From positions 1-7,427 of the forward strand of contig JAGBTR010000006.1 of the NCBI GenBank assembly GCA_017631215.1: a DNA stretch of 7,427 bases, given 5' to 3'. The notes under the pieces are model-generated. The model had not been told where the DNA came from. It saw nothing but the letters and a program-made list of their open reading frames with translations, and searched no databases. Made by a program: the position numbers and the translations under genes. Source of the stretch: Clostridia bacterium. Its GTDB lineage: Bacteria > Bacillota > Clostridia > Oscillospirales > CAG-272. Shown here one piece after another: positions 6,945 to 7,427 of this stretch (its first letter is position 1; every line of letters begins with the position of its first letter).

Positions 6945-7427
6945 TCAATAATTCTCGGCGTGGACCTCGAAATAGCTCTGGGGATGGTCGCAGGTGGGGC
7001 AGACCTCGGGCGCCTTGGTGCCGACGATGATGTGACCGCAGTTGCGGCACTCCCAGACCTTGACCTCGCTCTTCTCGAAGACCTGCGCGGTCTCGACGTT
7101 GCGGAGCAGGGCGCGATAGCGCTCCTCGTGGTGCTTCTCGATGGCAGCGACCAGACGGAACTTGGCGGCAAGCTCGGGGAAGCCCTCGGCCTCGGCGGTC
7201 TCGGCAAAGCCCGCATACATATCCGTCCACTCGTAGTTCTCGCCGTCAGCGGCCTCGCCCAGATTCTGCGCGGTGTCACCGATGCCAGCGAGCTCCTTGA
7301 ACCACATCTTGGCGTGCTCCTTCTCGTTGTCCGCAGTCTTGGTAAAGATCTCTGCGATCTGCTCGTACCCCTCCTTCTTTGCCACGCTGGCAAAGTAGGT
7401 GTACTTGTTGCGTGCCTGGCTCTCGCC
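6945..7427 (-). CDS. rbr: Rubrerythrin (5' end outside window)
   Basis: The minus-strand frame is open to the window edge and starts mid-protein at [14 protein letters not shown], so about 20 N-terminal residues are missing; 160 residues are visible. The GTG codon at 7385-7383 is internal, not the start. The ferritin-like diiron domain shows E2 in GESQAR, E35-xx-H38 (NEKEH), E76 in the [10 protein letters not shown] block, and E97-xx-H100 (EKHHEERY), matching rubrerythrin ligands. The C-terminal rubredoxin-like domain has C127/C130 (CRNCGH) and C143/C146 (CPTCDHP) for one Fe(Cys)4 centre. Rubrerythrin is a cytosolic NAD(P)H-linked peroxidase that reduces hydrogen peroxide in anaerobes, with electrons entering through the rubredoxin site. 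It ends with TGA followed by an in-frame TAG. The promoter, and any PerR-type site, lies outside the window. Confidence 0.96.
   Translation of the reverse strand, partial: GESQARNKYTYFASVAKKEGYEQIAEIFTKTADNEKEHAKMWFKELAGIGDTAQNLGEAADGENYEWTDMYAGFAETAEAEGFPELAAKFRLVAAIEKHHEERYRALLRNVETAQVFEKSEVKVWECRNCGHIIVGTKAPEVCPTCDHPQSYFEVHAENY

Overview
The window (about 60% GC by eye) looks like chromosomal DNA from an anaerobic Gram-positive bacterium, probably a Clostridia-type Firmicute. The reasons are near-consensus sigma-A promoters, strong GGAGG-type ribosome sites, a rubrerythrin, a Firmicute-style ComM/YifB protein with a four-cysteine cluster, and an MntE-like cation exporter. No virus, plasmid, integrase or transposase gene is visible. 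Species-level placement is not possible from sequence alone.

Layout, left to right. (1) Positions 2-1081 hold the C-terminal 359 residues of a right-handed parallel beta-helix protein, closed by an intrinsic terminator. (2) A sigma-A promoter drives a complete comM/yifB-type AAA+ ATPase (1218-2759). (3) A 530-base stretch without a gene (2760-3289) is dense in stem-loops: a terminator-like hairpin that recurs elsewhere in the window, several further hairpins, and a perfect 14-bp palindrome typical of dispersed intergenic repeats. (4) An MBOAT-family O-acyltransferase (3290-4714) and an MntE/MneP-like cation diffusion facilitator (4725-5885) lie 10 bases apart and probably share a transcript. 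(5) A near-perfect sigma-A promoter and a short, structured leader precede a xylose-isomerase-like TIM barrel protein (6025-6753). (6) A second copy of the hairpin repeat and a strong terminator separate it from a convergent rubrerythrin gene (complement of 6945-7427) whose 5' end lies outside the window.

The genes do not form one pathway. They read as separate transcription units: carbohydrate-related proteins (beta-helix, TIM barrel), DNA uptake or recombination (ComM), surface acylation plus metal export (MBOAT and CDF), and peroxide defence (rubrerythrin). I found no clear new multi-gene system. The most interesting items are noncoding: a paired structured repeat with a conserved TGAA loop and a compensatory base-pair change, placed just after two unrelated genes; the hairpin-rich 530-base gap; and the structured leader of the TIM barrel gene. 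In the coding part, the MBOAT gene lacks its usual SGNH/AlgJ/DltD-like partner and is paired instead with a putative manganese exporter.
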